Notes under the pieces: generated by a model
What the model was told of the DNA's origin: nothing
The model's database searches: none
The model's input: the letters and a program-made list of their open reading frames with translations, nothing else
Assembly (NCBI GenBank): GCA_002238565.1
Contig: MPMP01000015.1
Span: 1-64,000, forward strand
Source: Albidovulum sp. bin36
GTDB lineage: Bacteria; Pseudomonadota; Alphaproteobacteria; Rhodobacterales; Rhodobacteraceae
Length of the DNA stretch: 64,000 bases
Reading direction: 5' to 3'
Shown: positions 1-8,676 of the stretch, piece by piece
Layout: each line of letters starts with the position of its first letter
Numbering within the stretch: the stretch's first letter is position 1
Position numbers and translations under genes: made by a program

Positions 1-107
1 GCCGGAATCATAGGTTCAATCAGCGACCATTCCTCATCAGTCAGATTGTTTTGACGGCAATCGTCCGTCCGTTTATACTTTGCCTGATTGGCCTCGGTCC
101 AAGCCAT
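1..107 (-). CDS. IS5-type transposase, N-terminal part (cut by window edge)
   Basis: The first 35 codons of a minus-strand gene are visible; the rest lies beyond the left edge. The start ATG at 107 is preceded by a good ribosome site (GGAGG about 5 bases upstream). The peptide begins MAWTEANQAKYKR and continues with NLTDEEWSLIEPMIP, the characteristic N-terminal DDE-transposase leader (DUF4096) of many IS5-family elements. The protein would cut and rejoin element ends. Whether it is intact cannot be judged here. It sits beside other mobile-element debris, which fits an insertion hotspot. Confidence 0.75.
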   Translation of the reverse strand, partial: MAWTEANQAKYKRTDDCRQNNLTDEEWSLIEPMIP

Positions 108-299
108 GATAGCCTCCATCTGGTGTTACTTTCCTGATGGAATACCATGGTTCGGGGCCAATTGCCACTTTAGGAACAAACTCTGAGAGGCACGCTCGGC
201 AGGTCTACTTCAAACACTTGGCGGAATTCGCCTCGCACTTCCCGTTTCGGGTCAGCTAAGCCATGGGCGTACGCGCATCGCGCTATTTGAACGCTACTC

Positions 300-551
300 A
301 TCCAGGCGCGGGCTTTTGTGGGTGCTCTTGCGGACGACGTAATACCGACCAAGCTTCGCGTCGCCCTTCCGGAGGGCCTCTCGGACGAGCAACGCAGACA
401 TCTGGCCAGCGGCGGACGCAGTGCCCCGACGAAATGATCTGCTCGACCATCCACGGCTTCTGCCAGCACATCATCGCCCCATATCCGGTGGCATCCAGAA
501 TAGATGCCGACGACGGCGTTTTGGACCGCTATCAGACGGAGCTTGTTGTCG
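300..551 (+). pseudogene. Fragment of a UvrD/AddA-type helicase-nuclease, frameshifted
   Basis: Two reading frames together resemble the central part of UvrD/RecB-like ATP-dependent helicases of the AddA type. From about 312 one frame reads ALADDVIPTKLRVALPEGL followed by SDEQRRHLA. Near 420-430 similarity moves to another frame that reads ICSTIHGFCQHIIAPYPV and then IDADDGVLD, the conserved TIHGFC block of these helicases. No Walker A or nuclease part is present. The fragment is squeezed between an IS5-type gene on the left and an IS630 element starting at 576, so it was probably cut by insertions. It cannot be functional. Confidence 0.6.
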
Positions 552-575
552 CCAAGATCACCTACTCCTAGTGGT

Positions 576-1717
576 TCAACTTTGTTGAATAACTGGGTAA
601 AGTGACTTGAGTCCTATTCGCGCGTCTTCGGTCGTGAACCGCCAATTGACCGTTGCCTTGGCGGCATTGCGACAATTCCGCCATGCGGCGACTTCCCTTC
701 TCATGGCTTCCCGGTCGGGAATCCGGCGCTCGGGGCATTGCTTCGCCAAGACCCCGATTTCGATTTCAGCCATGTCCGGCCAGCTGCCGCGCTTCGGCGT
801 GAAGACGGCATTGATCCGGGACGCCGTGCGATGGGCTTCGGCCGGCGGGAATGTCTCGTATGGCGAGCCGATATCGCGGGCGTTCAAATTGTCCATGACC
901 AGCGTGATGCGCTTGCCGGGAAAATCCTCATCGACAAGCTTTTCGATCTGCCTGGCCCAATCCTGTCTTGTGCGCCTTTCCGTCACCTCCGCGCGACGCC
1001 CGTTGTCGAGAGGCGCGTAGAACATGAACAGGCTCGACACGCCGTTGCGAACATATTCGAAATCATGGATTTCGGGACGCCCCGGCCCGGCATCAATGGG
1101 GGCGGCCACTTCAAGCGTCTGCTGCTTGCCGGTTTCATCCATGCAGACAAGAACCTCGTCCTCGGCGTATTCCTTTTGGCAAGCGTCGAGCAAATTCTCC
1201 ATCCCGGCTACGAATTCCCCGCTGGACCTTGCCGGAATGCAACAATACTGGACCTTCCAAGGCTTAAGCCCTTTTTTTTAAAAGCGAGGCGCACCGTCTC
1301 GGCGCCGGTCGCTTCAACAATCTCCAGCTAGGCCATCTCGTCCGCCGGCAGCGAAAGCGTCCAGGAAGCGTATCCCTCCGGGGGTTCGCCGCAGCACGGA
1401 AAAACCAGCTTCGCCTCGGCATCGCCGTCGAGAACGGGCTTCTTTCTATTGACCTGCTCCCTGCGTTCAAGCGCGGCTTCAAGGCCTTCCATGACGCAGC
1501 GCCTTCGAACGCGCTCCACGGTGGTCGCATGCGAACCGGTGACGCCCGCGATCTCCAAGTCGGAAAACCTTTTCCCCGCGTATTCGCCTTCGTCCGCCAA
1601 ATGCGGAATGTGGGCGCGCTTCCCGTGCTCCTTCGACGACTTGACGTAGACCGGCGAATCGAGATGATCGCGCTCCTCCTTGCCCAGAGCGACTTTGCAT
1701 TTTCTTGCTCCCGCCAT
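576..1717 (-). pseudogene. IS630-family transposase, interrupted by TAG and needing a frameshift at an A8 run
   Basis: The N-terminal helix-turn-helix part (from about 1717, MAGARKCKVALGKEERDHL) reads through DLEIAGVTGSHATTVERVRR to an in-frame TAG at 1328-1330. It continues as LEIVEATGAETVRLAFKKKG to a run of eight A on the coding strand (1272-1279 as T on the plus strand). A -1 shift there joins the frame GLKPWKVQYC that enters the DDE domain: MDETGKQ, LVMDNLNARD, GSWPDMAEIEIGVLAKQC. The acidic triad is present. The whole is about 380 codons, normal for IS630. A-rich slip sites are known in this family, so the shift may be genuine recoding, but the TAG makes the gene look dead. Start chosen by family length. 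Confidence 0.75.
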
Positions 1718-1983
1718 TTGCCTGCCGGCATTGCGTTTCGAAAATTCCGGCGCTCTCCGGACGCAACCCTTTTCTACTGCGCGACGGGCTTTATTGCGCG
1801 ATCCAGATAGGCATGGCCCGCTGCGGCAAAAAACAAGGCTTGACAAGCCTATCGAAAAGGAATGCGCCCCCGCGACTTTCGCATCGTAAATGCGCCGCGG
1901 CATCAAACTCATCGAATCCGGCAATTCTACGCTGGCGAACCACTAGTCGCGATTGTCAGAAATGATTGCCCTGCCCTCCTGAT

Positions 1984-2124
1984 TTAAGGGTACCAACACA
2001 TTTCGTGCAGAAATGTTCGGAAAGGACCCGGCGCAATGCCTCTTGTTCGGATGAATTGATAGAGGGCTTGCTTGGAGACGCCGAGTTCGATGAACTGGCG
2101 AATTTTGGCCTCTTTTCCGTCTAG
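1984..2124 (-). pseudogene. C-terminal relic of a serine recombinase (resolvase)
   Basis: The minus strand reads LDGKEAKIRQFIELGVSKQ followed directly by ALYQFIRTRGIAPGP. This matches the helix-turn-helix tail of Tn3-type resolvases, where LDGKEAEI...LGVSK is normally followed by about eleven more residues of recognition helix before the LY.F.RTRG ending, so this copy appears to have an internal deletion. No catalytic domain can be found upstream. Its position close to a Tn3 transposase fragment (about 3.1-3.55 kb) suggests both come from one decayed Tn3-family transposon. Confidence 0.5.
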
Positions 2125-2434
2125 GCACGACACGCCCAGTGATCCATTCGGGCATCCGAGCTTCTTTCCGGATGCCTGCTACCGCGAAGCCCACCACCAC
2201 GCCATTGCCGCTTCTGCCATTCCCGTCGAACACAGGCATGACGACATTGCTGCTCCTCGTGTAATCTGGCGGGGTGGACCATAATCCTGCATGAGGGTCT
2301 TCCTTCTGAAAAAGCTAAAATTCCCAGAATCCGGGACCCCGCCCCGGTTCCAAGTCTGAACCAGAACATCCATCTCCAAGAGTTTTCAACAGCCAACCTA
2401 TGGGGTCCTCATGCCGCGATCGCGTTTGAGGCCT

Positions 2435-2749
2435 TTATCGGCTGGTCAGGACTTCGCGTCGCAGAACCTCGTTCATCCGGGTTTGCCAGCCCGGGCCTGT
2501 CGCCTTGAATTTTGCGACCACGTCCCGATCCAGTCGGATCGACACCGGCACCTTCGGGTTTGCGGACCGCGGTCGCCCGCCGGCATTTTTCCGCATGTTC
2601 TCGGCCAGGGCCGGGAAGGCTTTTGCGAAAGGCCTGGCCTCGGCCATCTGTTCGTCGGCAACCTCGGGCGCATCCGGGTCGCTATCGATCATCCTCTGTA
2701 TCCGCTTCTCTTCGGCGTCGGAGATCGGCTTGCGATTCCTGTTGGTCAT
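2435..2749 (-). CDS. brnA: BrnA-family antitoxin / DNA-binding repressor
   Basis: A 104-residue protein whose C-terminal half carries the BrnA ribbon-helix-helix signature (VSIRLDRDVVAKFKATGPGW then QTRMNEVLRREV). The N-terminal half is charged and polar, as expected for the part that wraps the toxin. BrnA neutralises the BrnT ribonuclease and represses the shared promoter. Its ATG overlaps the stop of the upstream brnT frame (shared ATGA), the usual translational coupling of this module. The reading frame is intact whereas the toxin gene is not, so this may be an orphan antitoxin. Family assignment is secure; present activity is inferred. Confidence 0.88.
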   Translation of the reverse strand: MTNRNRKPISDAEEKRIQRMIDSDPDAPEVADEQMAEARPFAKAFPALAENMRKNAGGRPRSANPKVPVSIRLDRDVVAKFKATGPGWQTRMNEVLRREVLTSR

Positions 2750-2993
2750 AGCAGGCTCCTTTCCTTGCGGCTCGCCGGGCGCATGGAGATCACCGAGATG
2801 CCCTCTGTTCCCAGAAGCACGAAAACTACGGCGATGGCCTCATCGTTCAGGCGTCCTATTGCCATGTGACGGTTTTCCTAGCGGGAACCGTCACTGCGCC
2901 CAGGAAAATCCATTCGTCCAGATCGGCAAAATCCAATCCGTGCCGGGCAAGATTGCTTTGCCTTTTCGGCTCATCCCAAACGATCATTGCCAT
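2746..2993 (-). pseudogene. brnT: BrnT-family toxin, broken by a single-base frameshift
   Basis: From ATG 2993 the frame reads MAMIVWDEPKRQSNLARHGL then DFADLDEWIFLGAVTVPARK, the start of BrnT (ribonuclease toxin of the RelE-like fold). It then runs into TAG about 16 codons into the second half. The other half is intact in the next frame: MAIGRLNDEAIAVVFVLLG, then ISVISMRPASRKERSLL, ending in a TGA that overlaps the brnA start. The 248-base span is not a multiple of three. A one-base change near 2870-2885 therefore separates the halves, and an active toxin is unlikely unless recoding or sequencing error is involved. Confidence 0.85.
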
Positions 2994-3001
2994 GGTTGTT
3001 G

Positions 3002-3030
3002 TATATACGATAGCCAAAGCGCTGATGCAA
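3002..3030 (-). promoter_or_regulatory. Predicted brnTA promoter with palindromic -10 region
   Basis: On the minus strand a -35-like TTGCAT (3025-3030) and a -10-like TATATA (3002-3007) are separated by 17 bases. The -10 lies inside a perfect palindrome GTATATAC (3001-3008), a plausible operator half for the BrnA repressor. Only 8 bases separate the -10 from the brnT ATG, so the transcript would be leaderless or nearly so. Predicted by eye only. Confidence 0.5.
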
Positions 3031-3084
3031 TACTGGGCCTATCCGAACAAAAGTAAGTGAAGACCCAAAGGATCAGCCCCGATC

Positions 3085-3552
3085 TCTCACGCGCATGATA
3101 GCCTGCCGGCCAGCCGCTCGCTCAGGTATTTCGGGCAGGGTCAGGGCATCGGCGCCTGCACAATCGTCGACGAGCGGCACCTTCTCTGGCATTCCCCGAT
3201 GATCAGCTCCGCCGACCGCGAAAGCGCCTATGTCATTGATGGGCTGATGCGCAACAATGTCGTCAAAAGCGACATCCATTCGACCGACACCCGCGGCTGC
3301 GCCGAGGCCGTGTTCGGCCTCACGCACCTACTCGGCTTCTCGTTCTCTCCCTGCATAAAAGGCATCGACAGGCTGACCCGCCATGTCTTCAAGCCGATGG
3401 GCCGGGCGGAGGACAATTGGGTGATCCGCCCCGACAAAGCCGTTAATGAAGAGCCGGTTCACCGCAACCGAGATGATCTCCTGCGCCTGGCCGCAACCAT
3501 CAAGCTCAGGGCGAGCACCGCGTCCGACATCTTCCGAAGGTCGTGGATTTAA
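3085..3552 (+). pseudogene. Tn3-family transposase (TnpA) fragment
   Basis: The frame around 3110-3552 reads SLRYFGQGQGIGACTIVDER, then ISSADRESAYVIDGLM, then VVKSDIHSTDTRGCAEAVFG and LTHLLGFSFSPCIKG. These are blocks from the catalytic DDE region of Tn3-type TnpA. The upstream RMIACRP block sits in a different frame, and after IFRR at the end the frame is lost, so both ends are degraded. Intact TnpA is about 950-1000 residues; under 160 remain. Probably the same decayed transposon as the resolvase relic near 2.0 kb. Confidence 0.78.
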
Positions 3553-3559
3553 GGGCCTT

Positions 3560-4338
3560 GATGCGCGGATCCATGGCGATTTTCCAGCGGACGGACCAAT
3601 TCGATTCCTGCAAGACCGATTCGCGGCCATGAGTTAAGCCCTCTTCCGAAGATTCCGCGGCTTTCCGAAAGTCCCTTAAATCAGACGGTTAAAGTCAATA
3701 AATAAATGTCGGCGGAAAGTCCGGCGCTTAAAGCAATGCCATTGGGCGGCGACCTGCCGACAAGCCGAACTGCCGGGGAAAGCGAGGTCCGCCCGGCCTT
3801 GATCCAATGATCGCGAGATTTGCGGTCGACACGGCCCGCCTCGCGGTATTCACCCCGGCGAGGCGGCAGCCGATGCCGGGAACCAAAAAACTCTGGGAGG
3901 GATATATGCTGCTATCACTATTCGTCGAAAACTACAGAGCCGGTCGAGACTACAAGGTGACATGAATTCACAATGTCCGGTTGAAAGGCCCGGGGATTTC
4001 CTTGCTCGGCAGGCGTGAGCAGGATCGGAATGGAGGGGCCAATGAGCACGAGCATTCAATTCTCGCGAGCGCCATAGGCGTATCGAAGTCCAGCCGATCA
4101 CGTCCGAATGCGCAAAAAAAATATTCTGGCAATTCAGTCTCGAAGGACGTGAACCGAATTTGTTCTTGAGCGTAGGTTCGGCGACGTCTTAGAAGAGCGT
4201 CAAGCGGGACAATATGGACCAATAGTCGCGTTGCACCCTCGAATTCTACACTTTTAACGACTTCCGAGATTATTGGGCGGCGTGGAAAAAAGCGGCCTAA
4301 GGAGCAAATCTGACCCATGCCCGGTTTCGAACCTCGCG
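3560..4338. other. Intergenic region without a recognised gene
   Basis: I see no supported gene. A short plus-strand stretch near 4105-4170 and another near 4232-4300 (EFYTFNDFRDYWAAWKKAA) have a protein-like composition but are in frames interrupted by stops, and I cannot name a family. They could be a decayed regulator of the betaine importer downstream, but this is weak. Confidence 0.4.
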
Positions 4339-4367
4339 TTGACTTTCGCATTCGCGAATTTTAGTCT
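4339..4367 (+). promoter_or_regulatory. Predicted promoter of the betaine-type ABC operon, with an inverted repeat in the spacer
   Basis: TTGACT (4339-4344) and TAGTCT (4362-4367) are spaced by 17 bases, a good sigma-70-type match about 70 bases upstream of the binding-protein gene. The spacer contains TTCGC-ATTC-GCGAA (4345-4358), a short inverted repeat that could be an operator. Predicted by eye. Confidence 0.5.
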
Positions 4368-4436
4368 ACCCAAACGACAGAACTAAAGGCGACCGGCAAC
4401 GAGGATTTCCGGCTTCGTCAGAAAAAAGGGGTGAAG

Positions 4437-5384
4437 ATGCTTAAAACATCATCGGCCGCCGCTGTTTGCTCTCTAGCACTTTTGATTTCGAACGGCGCAG
4501 CTTGGTCAGACACGATTCCCGAATCTTCGGATGCAATCAAGATCGTCATCAACGACTGGACAGGTCAGCACTTCTCTACGAAAGTGGCAGGTTCGCTTTT
4601 GGAGAAGATGGGCTACAACATCGAATATGTAAGCGCCGGCGCATTGACTCAGCACGCCGGCCTTATGCAAGGCAACCTGCACCTGCAGACCGAAGTATGG
4701 ACCAACAACATTGGCGACATTTACCCGAACGCACTTGCGGCAGGCGACATAGTCCTGCTAGGCGACCTCGGGCTGGAACCGAAAGAAGGCTGGATCTACC
4801 CGCCCTACATGGAAGAAAAATGCCCCGGCTTGCCGGACTACAATTCGCTTTACGATTGCGCGATGGCGTTCGCGTCCTCCGATACGTTCCCGAATGGACG
4901 CCTGATAACCTACCCGGCCGACTGGGGCACTCGCTCTCGCGACGTAGTCGCCGCCCTTGAAATGCCTTTCGAACCGATTCCGGGCGGCAGCGAGGGCGCC
5001 ATGGTTGCCGAGCTTAAATCAGCCGTAGCGACGCAGGATCCCGTTATCATGATGTTCTGGCAGCCCCACTGGATTTTTGCCGACTATGATTTCAACTGGG
5101 TTTCGTGGAACCCGACGGAAGGCGAATGCGTCGAGGAGACCCAAAGCAGGGAGACCGCCTGCGGATTTCAGCAGGCCGAGGTTCACAAAGTCGCGTGGAG
5201 CGGCTTCGAGGCCAAGTGGCCGGCCGCACACAAGTTGATGCAGGCGCTCACCCTCACGAACGAGGACGAAAACCTCGCGATCCTGGAGATCGATTTCAAG
5301 GGCCGCGACTTGGACGATGTCGTAGCCGAGTGGGTCGAAAACAACGAAGGCACCTGGCAGGCATGGATTGATGCCGCGATGTGA
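4437..5384 (+). CDS. proX: Glycine betaine/proline-type ABC transporter, periplasmic binding protein (ProX-like)
   Basis: Captures a quaternary ammonium compound or related osmolyte in the periplasm and delivers it to the ProW/ProV complex. The first 25 residues form a signal peptide (basic start, hydrophobic core, AWSD cleavage region). The mature part has the OpuAC/ProX fold signature: IVINDWTGQHFSTKV, LLEKMGYNIEYV, a region rich in aromatic residues (EVWTNN, FWQPHWIF). The length (315) is typical. I start at ATG 4437 because AAAAGGGG lies about 5 bases upstream; a GTG two codons earlier is also possible. A strong hairpin follows before the ATPase gene. The exact ligand (betaine, choline, carnitine, proline) cannot be read from sequence. 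Confidence 0.88.
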   Translation: MLKTSSAAAVCSLALLISNGAAWSDTIPESSDAIKIVINDWTGQHFSTKVAGSLLEKMGYNIEYVSAGALTQHAGLMQGNLHLQTEVWTNNIGDIYPNALAAGDIVLLGDLGLEPKEGWIYPPYMEEKCPGLPDYNSLYDCAMAFASSDTFPNGRLITYPADWGTRSRDVVAALEMPFEPIPGGSEGAMVAELKSAVATQDPVIMMFWQPHWIFADYDFNWVSWNPTEGECVEETQSRETACGFQQAEVHKVAWSGFEAKWPAAHKLMQALTLTNEDENLAILEIDFKGRDLDDVVAEWVENNEGTWQAWIDAAM

Positions 5385-5413
5385 TTTTGTTCGAGTCGGA
5401 CATTAGCATTGTT

Positions 5414-5445
5414 GGGGGCGGCGCAGGATAATCGCCGCCCCTTTC
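5414..5445 (+). terminator. Hairpin with short T tract between proX and proV
   Basis: A perfect 9-bp stem (GGGGCGGCG, 5415-5423, with CGCCGCCCC, 5433-5441) around a 9-base loop is followed by TTTC. It probably acts as a leaky terminator or RNA-stabilising structure, giving more binding protein than transporter. Confidence 0.65.
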
Positions 5446-5515
5446 ACTTGGCGCCAACCGAATCGGGCGGAATGATAATGGCTTTCAAGGGCTAGCACGC
5501 GAATCGGGGCAACCA

Positions 5516-6604
5516 ATGAAGCGCAATTCCAGCGATACCAAAAAGGTCAAGCTGTCCTGTCGAAACGTATGGAAGGTTTACGGCGCGCACCCGGATCAGT
5601 TCTTGAAGGATTCAAAGGACCGCTTTCAAGATCCCGCGAAGCTCGCCGAAGCAATTCGAGAGAGCGGCCAAATCGTCGCCAATGCAAATGTAAGCTTCGA
5701 TGTCCATGTTGGCGAAACCTTTGTAATCATGGGATTGTCGGGATCGGGCAAGTCAACGATCGTCAGATGCCTCTCGCGCCTTGTCGAGCCCACGGCCGGA
5801 GAAATCCTGCTCGACGGCGACGATCTATTGAAGAAGTCCGAAAAGGAGCTGATCGAAATCCGCCGCCATAAAATGGGCATGGTTTTCCAGAACTTCGGCC
5901 TCCTGCCGCATTTAAACGTCATCGACAACATCGCGTTCCCGCTCAAGCTGCAGGGCAGGGACGAATCGGAACGATATTCGCAGGCGGAACGCGTCATCAA
6001 GCTGGTCGGGCTCCAGGGCCGAGAATCCAATTTTCCCAAAGAGCTGTCCGGCGGGCAGCAGCAGCGAGTCGGGATCGCGCGGTCGCTTGCCGTGGAGCCG
6101 GACGTGTGGTTCCTCGACGAGCCCTTTTCGGCGCTCGACCCGCTGATCCGCAAGCAGATGCAGAACGAATTCCTTCGCATCCAGTCCGTTCTGCACAAAT
6201 CGATCGTCTTTATCACTCACGACTTCCACGAGGCCCTGCGAATAGCCGATCGGATGGCGATTATGCGCGATGGCGAGGTCGTGCAAATCGGCCGACCCGT
6301 CGATTTGATCCTGAATCCGGCCGACGGCTACGTCCGGGACTTCACAAGCGACGTTCCCTGGGAAGGCGTGCTGCGCGCCGCGGACATCGCGGAACAGCCG
6401 CAGGGGCCTGTGGACGGCCTGGAAAGAATACCCGGCGATACGCTTATCGAAAACATGCTGCGGCAACTAGCCGACCATGAGGAAGGCGTAGTTGTCGAGG
6501 GCGAGGACGGATCCGTCCTTGGCATTGCAACCGCGCGCGGCGTCGTCGCCGCGCTCGCTTCAGGCTCCAGCGACGCCCCCGAAGCCGCGAAAAGGTATTC
6601 CTGA
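5516..6604 (+). CDS. proV: Glycine betaine/proline-type ABC transporter, ATPase (ProV-like)
   Basis: Hydrolyses ATP on the cytoplasmic face to drive the ProW permease. Walker A GLSGSGKST is at residues 73-81, the signature LSGGQQQR at 177-184 and Walker B VWFLDEP around 197-203. The unusually long N-terminal segment before the nucleotide-binding core (QFLKDSKDR...LAEAIRESGQIVA) is diagnostic of the ProV/OpuAA group. The C-terminal 75 residues look like a single, shortened CBS-type region rather than the full pair used for osmotic sensing in OpuA. It ends 2 bases before the permease start, so the two are translationally linked. Confidence 0.9.
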   Translation: MKRNSSDTKKVKLSCRNVWKVYGAHPDQFLKDSKDRFQDPAKLAEAIRESGQIVANANVSFDVHVGETFVIMGLSGSGKSTIVRCLSRLVEPTAGEILLDGDDLLKKSEKELIEIRRHKMGMVFQNFGLLPHLNVIDNIAFPLKLQGRDESERYSQAERVIKLVGLQGRESNFPKELSGGQQQRVGIARSLAVEPDVWFLDEPFSALDPLIRKQMQNEFLRIQSVLHKSIVFITHDFHEALRIADRMAIMRDGEVVQIGRPVDLILNPADGYVRDFTSDVPWEGVLRAADIAEQPQGPVDGLERIPGDTLIENMLRQLADHEEGVVVEGEDGSVLGIATARGVVAALASGSSDAPEAAKRYS

Positions 6605-6606
6605 CA

Positions 6607-8676
6607 ATGCTGGCGAAATTCGACCGCGGGTTCGCGCAATGGATTGCCGTAATCATCGTGACGCTGATATTCGTTGTCGCGCAGAAGGAATGGGGCTGGC
6701 TATCCAAGTATCCTGAAGGCTGGATCATTCCGCTTGACGATGCGCTAAACGCTATCCTGGATTGGCTGGTCGGCAACTTGGGCTGGTTCTTTTTGGGAAT
6801 ATCCTGGCTGCTGGATTGGCCGATCAAGGGCGTTCGGTGGGCGTTGAATTCCCTGCCCTGGGCCGTATCCGTTTTTCTGGTCACTTTGATCGCGCAGGCC
6901 GCCTCCGGCTGGCGCCTGGCGGTATTCGCCTTGCTCTCGACTCTCTACATGGTCGTTATAGGCTACTGGGAAGAAAGCATGAATTCCCTGTCGCTGCTGG
7001 CGATTTCAGTGCCGCTGGCGATACTGGTCGGCTTTTCATTCGGAGTACTCGGTTTCTTTTCCAGGCGCGCGGAACGCGCAATCATGCCGATGCTAGATAT
7101 TCTGCAGACCGTGCCGGCGTTTGCGTACCTTCTTCTGATTCTTACGCTATTCGGCTTCGGCACCGTGGTCGGATTGATCGCCAGCGTTCTATACTCGTTC
7201 CCGCCGATGGTACGGAATACCATCGTGGGCCTTCGCGGCGTATCGGACGAAATAATCGAATCGGGCATTATGTCCGGGGCCACGCCCGCGCAGCTGTTCT
7301 GGCAAGTCCGCGTTCCCTCGTCGCTACGGCAATTGCTGCTGGGCGTGAACCAGGCGACAATGGCTTCTCTCAGCATGGTCATCATAGCGTCGATTATCGG
7401 CGGCACGGCGGACATCGGCTGGGAAGTCCTGTCGACCATCCGCAAGGCTCAATTCGGCGAAAGCCTTCTTGCGGGCCTCGTGATTGCTCTCATGGCCATG
7501 ATTATCGACCGCGTGACATCCGGTTTCGCGGCGAGATCGGGCGAATACGATCCGACGGAAAAGAGCTTCGCTCGGCGACATCGCTATTGGATCGCGGCGA
7601 TTATCGGCACTGTTCTGTTTTTCGCCCTAGCCGAATTCGTCAATGTCCTCGAGGAATGGCCGCGCGAAATGGAGTTTAGCCCGGCGGGCGCATTGAACGA
7701 CGGATTGACCTATCTGATTGTTAACTTCCGTACTGAAATCGAAACTATCAAAACTCTGTCCCTATTTTTTGTAATGCTGCCGACCAAGATCGGCCTGCAG
7801 ATGGCTGTTAGCCCGTTTACCTGGGGCTTCGCCATGACGCCGGCGCATGCTGCGGCCTATGCTTTCGGCATGATCGCTATCGCAGCCTTCTGCACTGCGA
7901 AATGGAATTGGCGGATCGGCATATTCATTCTTCTGTTTGCGATTTTCTTCTACATCGGGCTGACAAATATGCCCTGGCCCGCCGTGGTACTGGTTTACTC
8001 CGTTGCCGGCTGGAGGATCGGCGGCTACAGGCTGGGAATCGGAACGGCTTTGGGGTTCGGATTCATGGCCGCCACGGGTATTTGGCACGAGGCCATGCTA
8101 TCCATCTACCTTTGCGGCATAGCAGTGATCATTTCGTTCGCGATCGGAGCAAGCATCGGCATCTGGGCCGCGCACAACGACACGGTGTCGGCGATTATGC
8201 GGCCGATCAACGATACGCTTCAGACCATGCCGTTGTTCGTGATCCTAATCCCGTTCGTCATGATTTACAAAATCGGAGAATTCACGGCTCTTCTCGCCAT
8301 CATCGCCTACGCCTTCGTTCCGGCAGTACGGTATTCCGAGCACGGACTCCGGAATTTGCCGGAAAATGTGATCGAAGCGGCTAGGATGATGGGCAGCACG
8401 AAATGGCAAATGCTGTGGCAGGTCAAGGTGCCCCTGGCGCTTCCGGTGATGATGCTGGGCCTAAATCAGACGATTATGTACGGCATTGCCATGCTTGTCA
8501 TTGCCGCGCTTGTCGGAACGAAGGGACTAGAACAAGTCGTCTACGTCGGACTAAGCGACGGCAACTTCGGCCATGGTTTCGTCGCGGGCATCGGCATGGC
8601 GATTATTGCGATCATCGCCGATCGAATGACGCAGGCATGGAGTGGCAAGCGACAAGTCGAGCTGGGACTTGCGTAG
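6607..8676 (+). CDS. proW: Double-length ProW-like permease (two permease domains in one protein)
   Basis: Forms the membrane channel of the betaine-type importer. At 689 residues it is about twice a normal ProW. Two complete binding-protein-dependent permease modules can be seen. The first has its ATPase-contact (EAA) loop near residues 205-235 (SDEIIESGIMSGATPAQLFW) and the second near 585-615 (LPENVIEAARMMGSTKWQML). Further hydrophobic segments lie at the N terminus and between the modules. One polypeptide could thus supply both halves of the pore. Such tandem ProW proteins occur in some alphaproteobacteria as far as I recall. It ends in TAG, and no further operon member follows. Confidence 0.88.
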   Translation: MLAKFDRGFAQWIAVIIVTLIFVVAQKEWGWLSKYPEGWIIPLDDALNAILDWLVGNLGWFFLGISWLLDWPIKGVRWALNSLPWAVSVFLVTLIAQAASGWRLAVFALLSTLYMVVIGYWEESMNSLSLLAISVPLAILVGFSFGVLGFFSRRAERAIMPMLDILQTVPAFAYLLLILTLFGFGTVVGLIASVLYSFPPMVRNTIVGLRGVSDEIIESGIMSGATPAQLFWQVRVPSSLRQLLLGVNQATMASLSMVIIASIIGGTADIGWEVLSTIRKAQFGESLLAGLVIALMAMIIDRVTSGFAARSGEYDPTEKSFARRHRYWIAAIIGTVLFFALAEFVNVLEEWPREMEFSPAGALNDGLTYLIVNFRTEIETIKTLSLFFVMLPTKIGLQMAVSPFTWGFAMTPAHAAAYAFGMIAIAAFCTAKWNWRIGIFILLFAIFFYIGLTNMPWPAVVLVYSVAGWRIGGYRLGIGTALGFGFMAATGIWHEAMLSIYLCGIAVIISFAIGASIGIWAAHNDTVSAIMRPINDTLQTMPLFVILIPFVMIYKIGEFTALLAIIAYAFVPAVRYSEHGLRNLPENVIEAARMMGSTKWQMLWQVKVPLALPVMMLGLNQTIMYGIAMLVIAALVGTKGLEQVVYVGLSDGNFGHGFVAGIGMAIIAIIADRMTQAWSGKRQVELGLA

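Noticed and set aside
607..1331. Plus-strand open frames opposite the IS630 transposase
   Set aside because: They are antisense shadows of a clear transposase; no independent motif or ribosome site.
3968..4351. Minus-strand 127-residue open frame upstream of the betaine importer
   Set aside because: No recognisable family, no ribosome site, and it overlaps the predicted promoter of the plus-strand operon.
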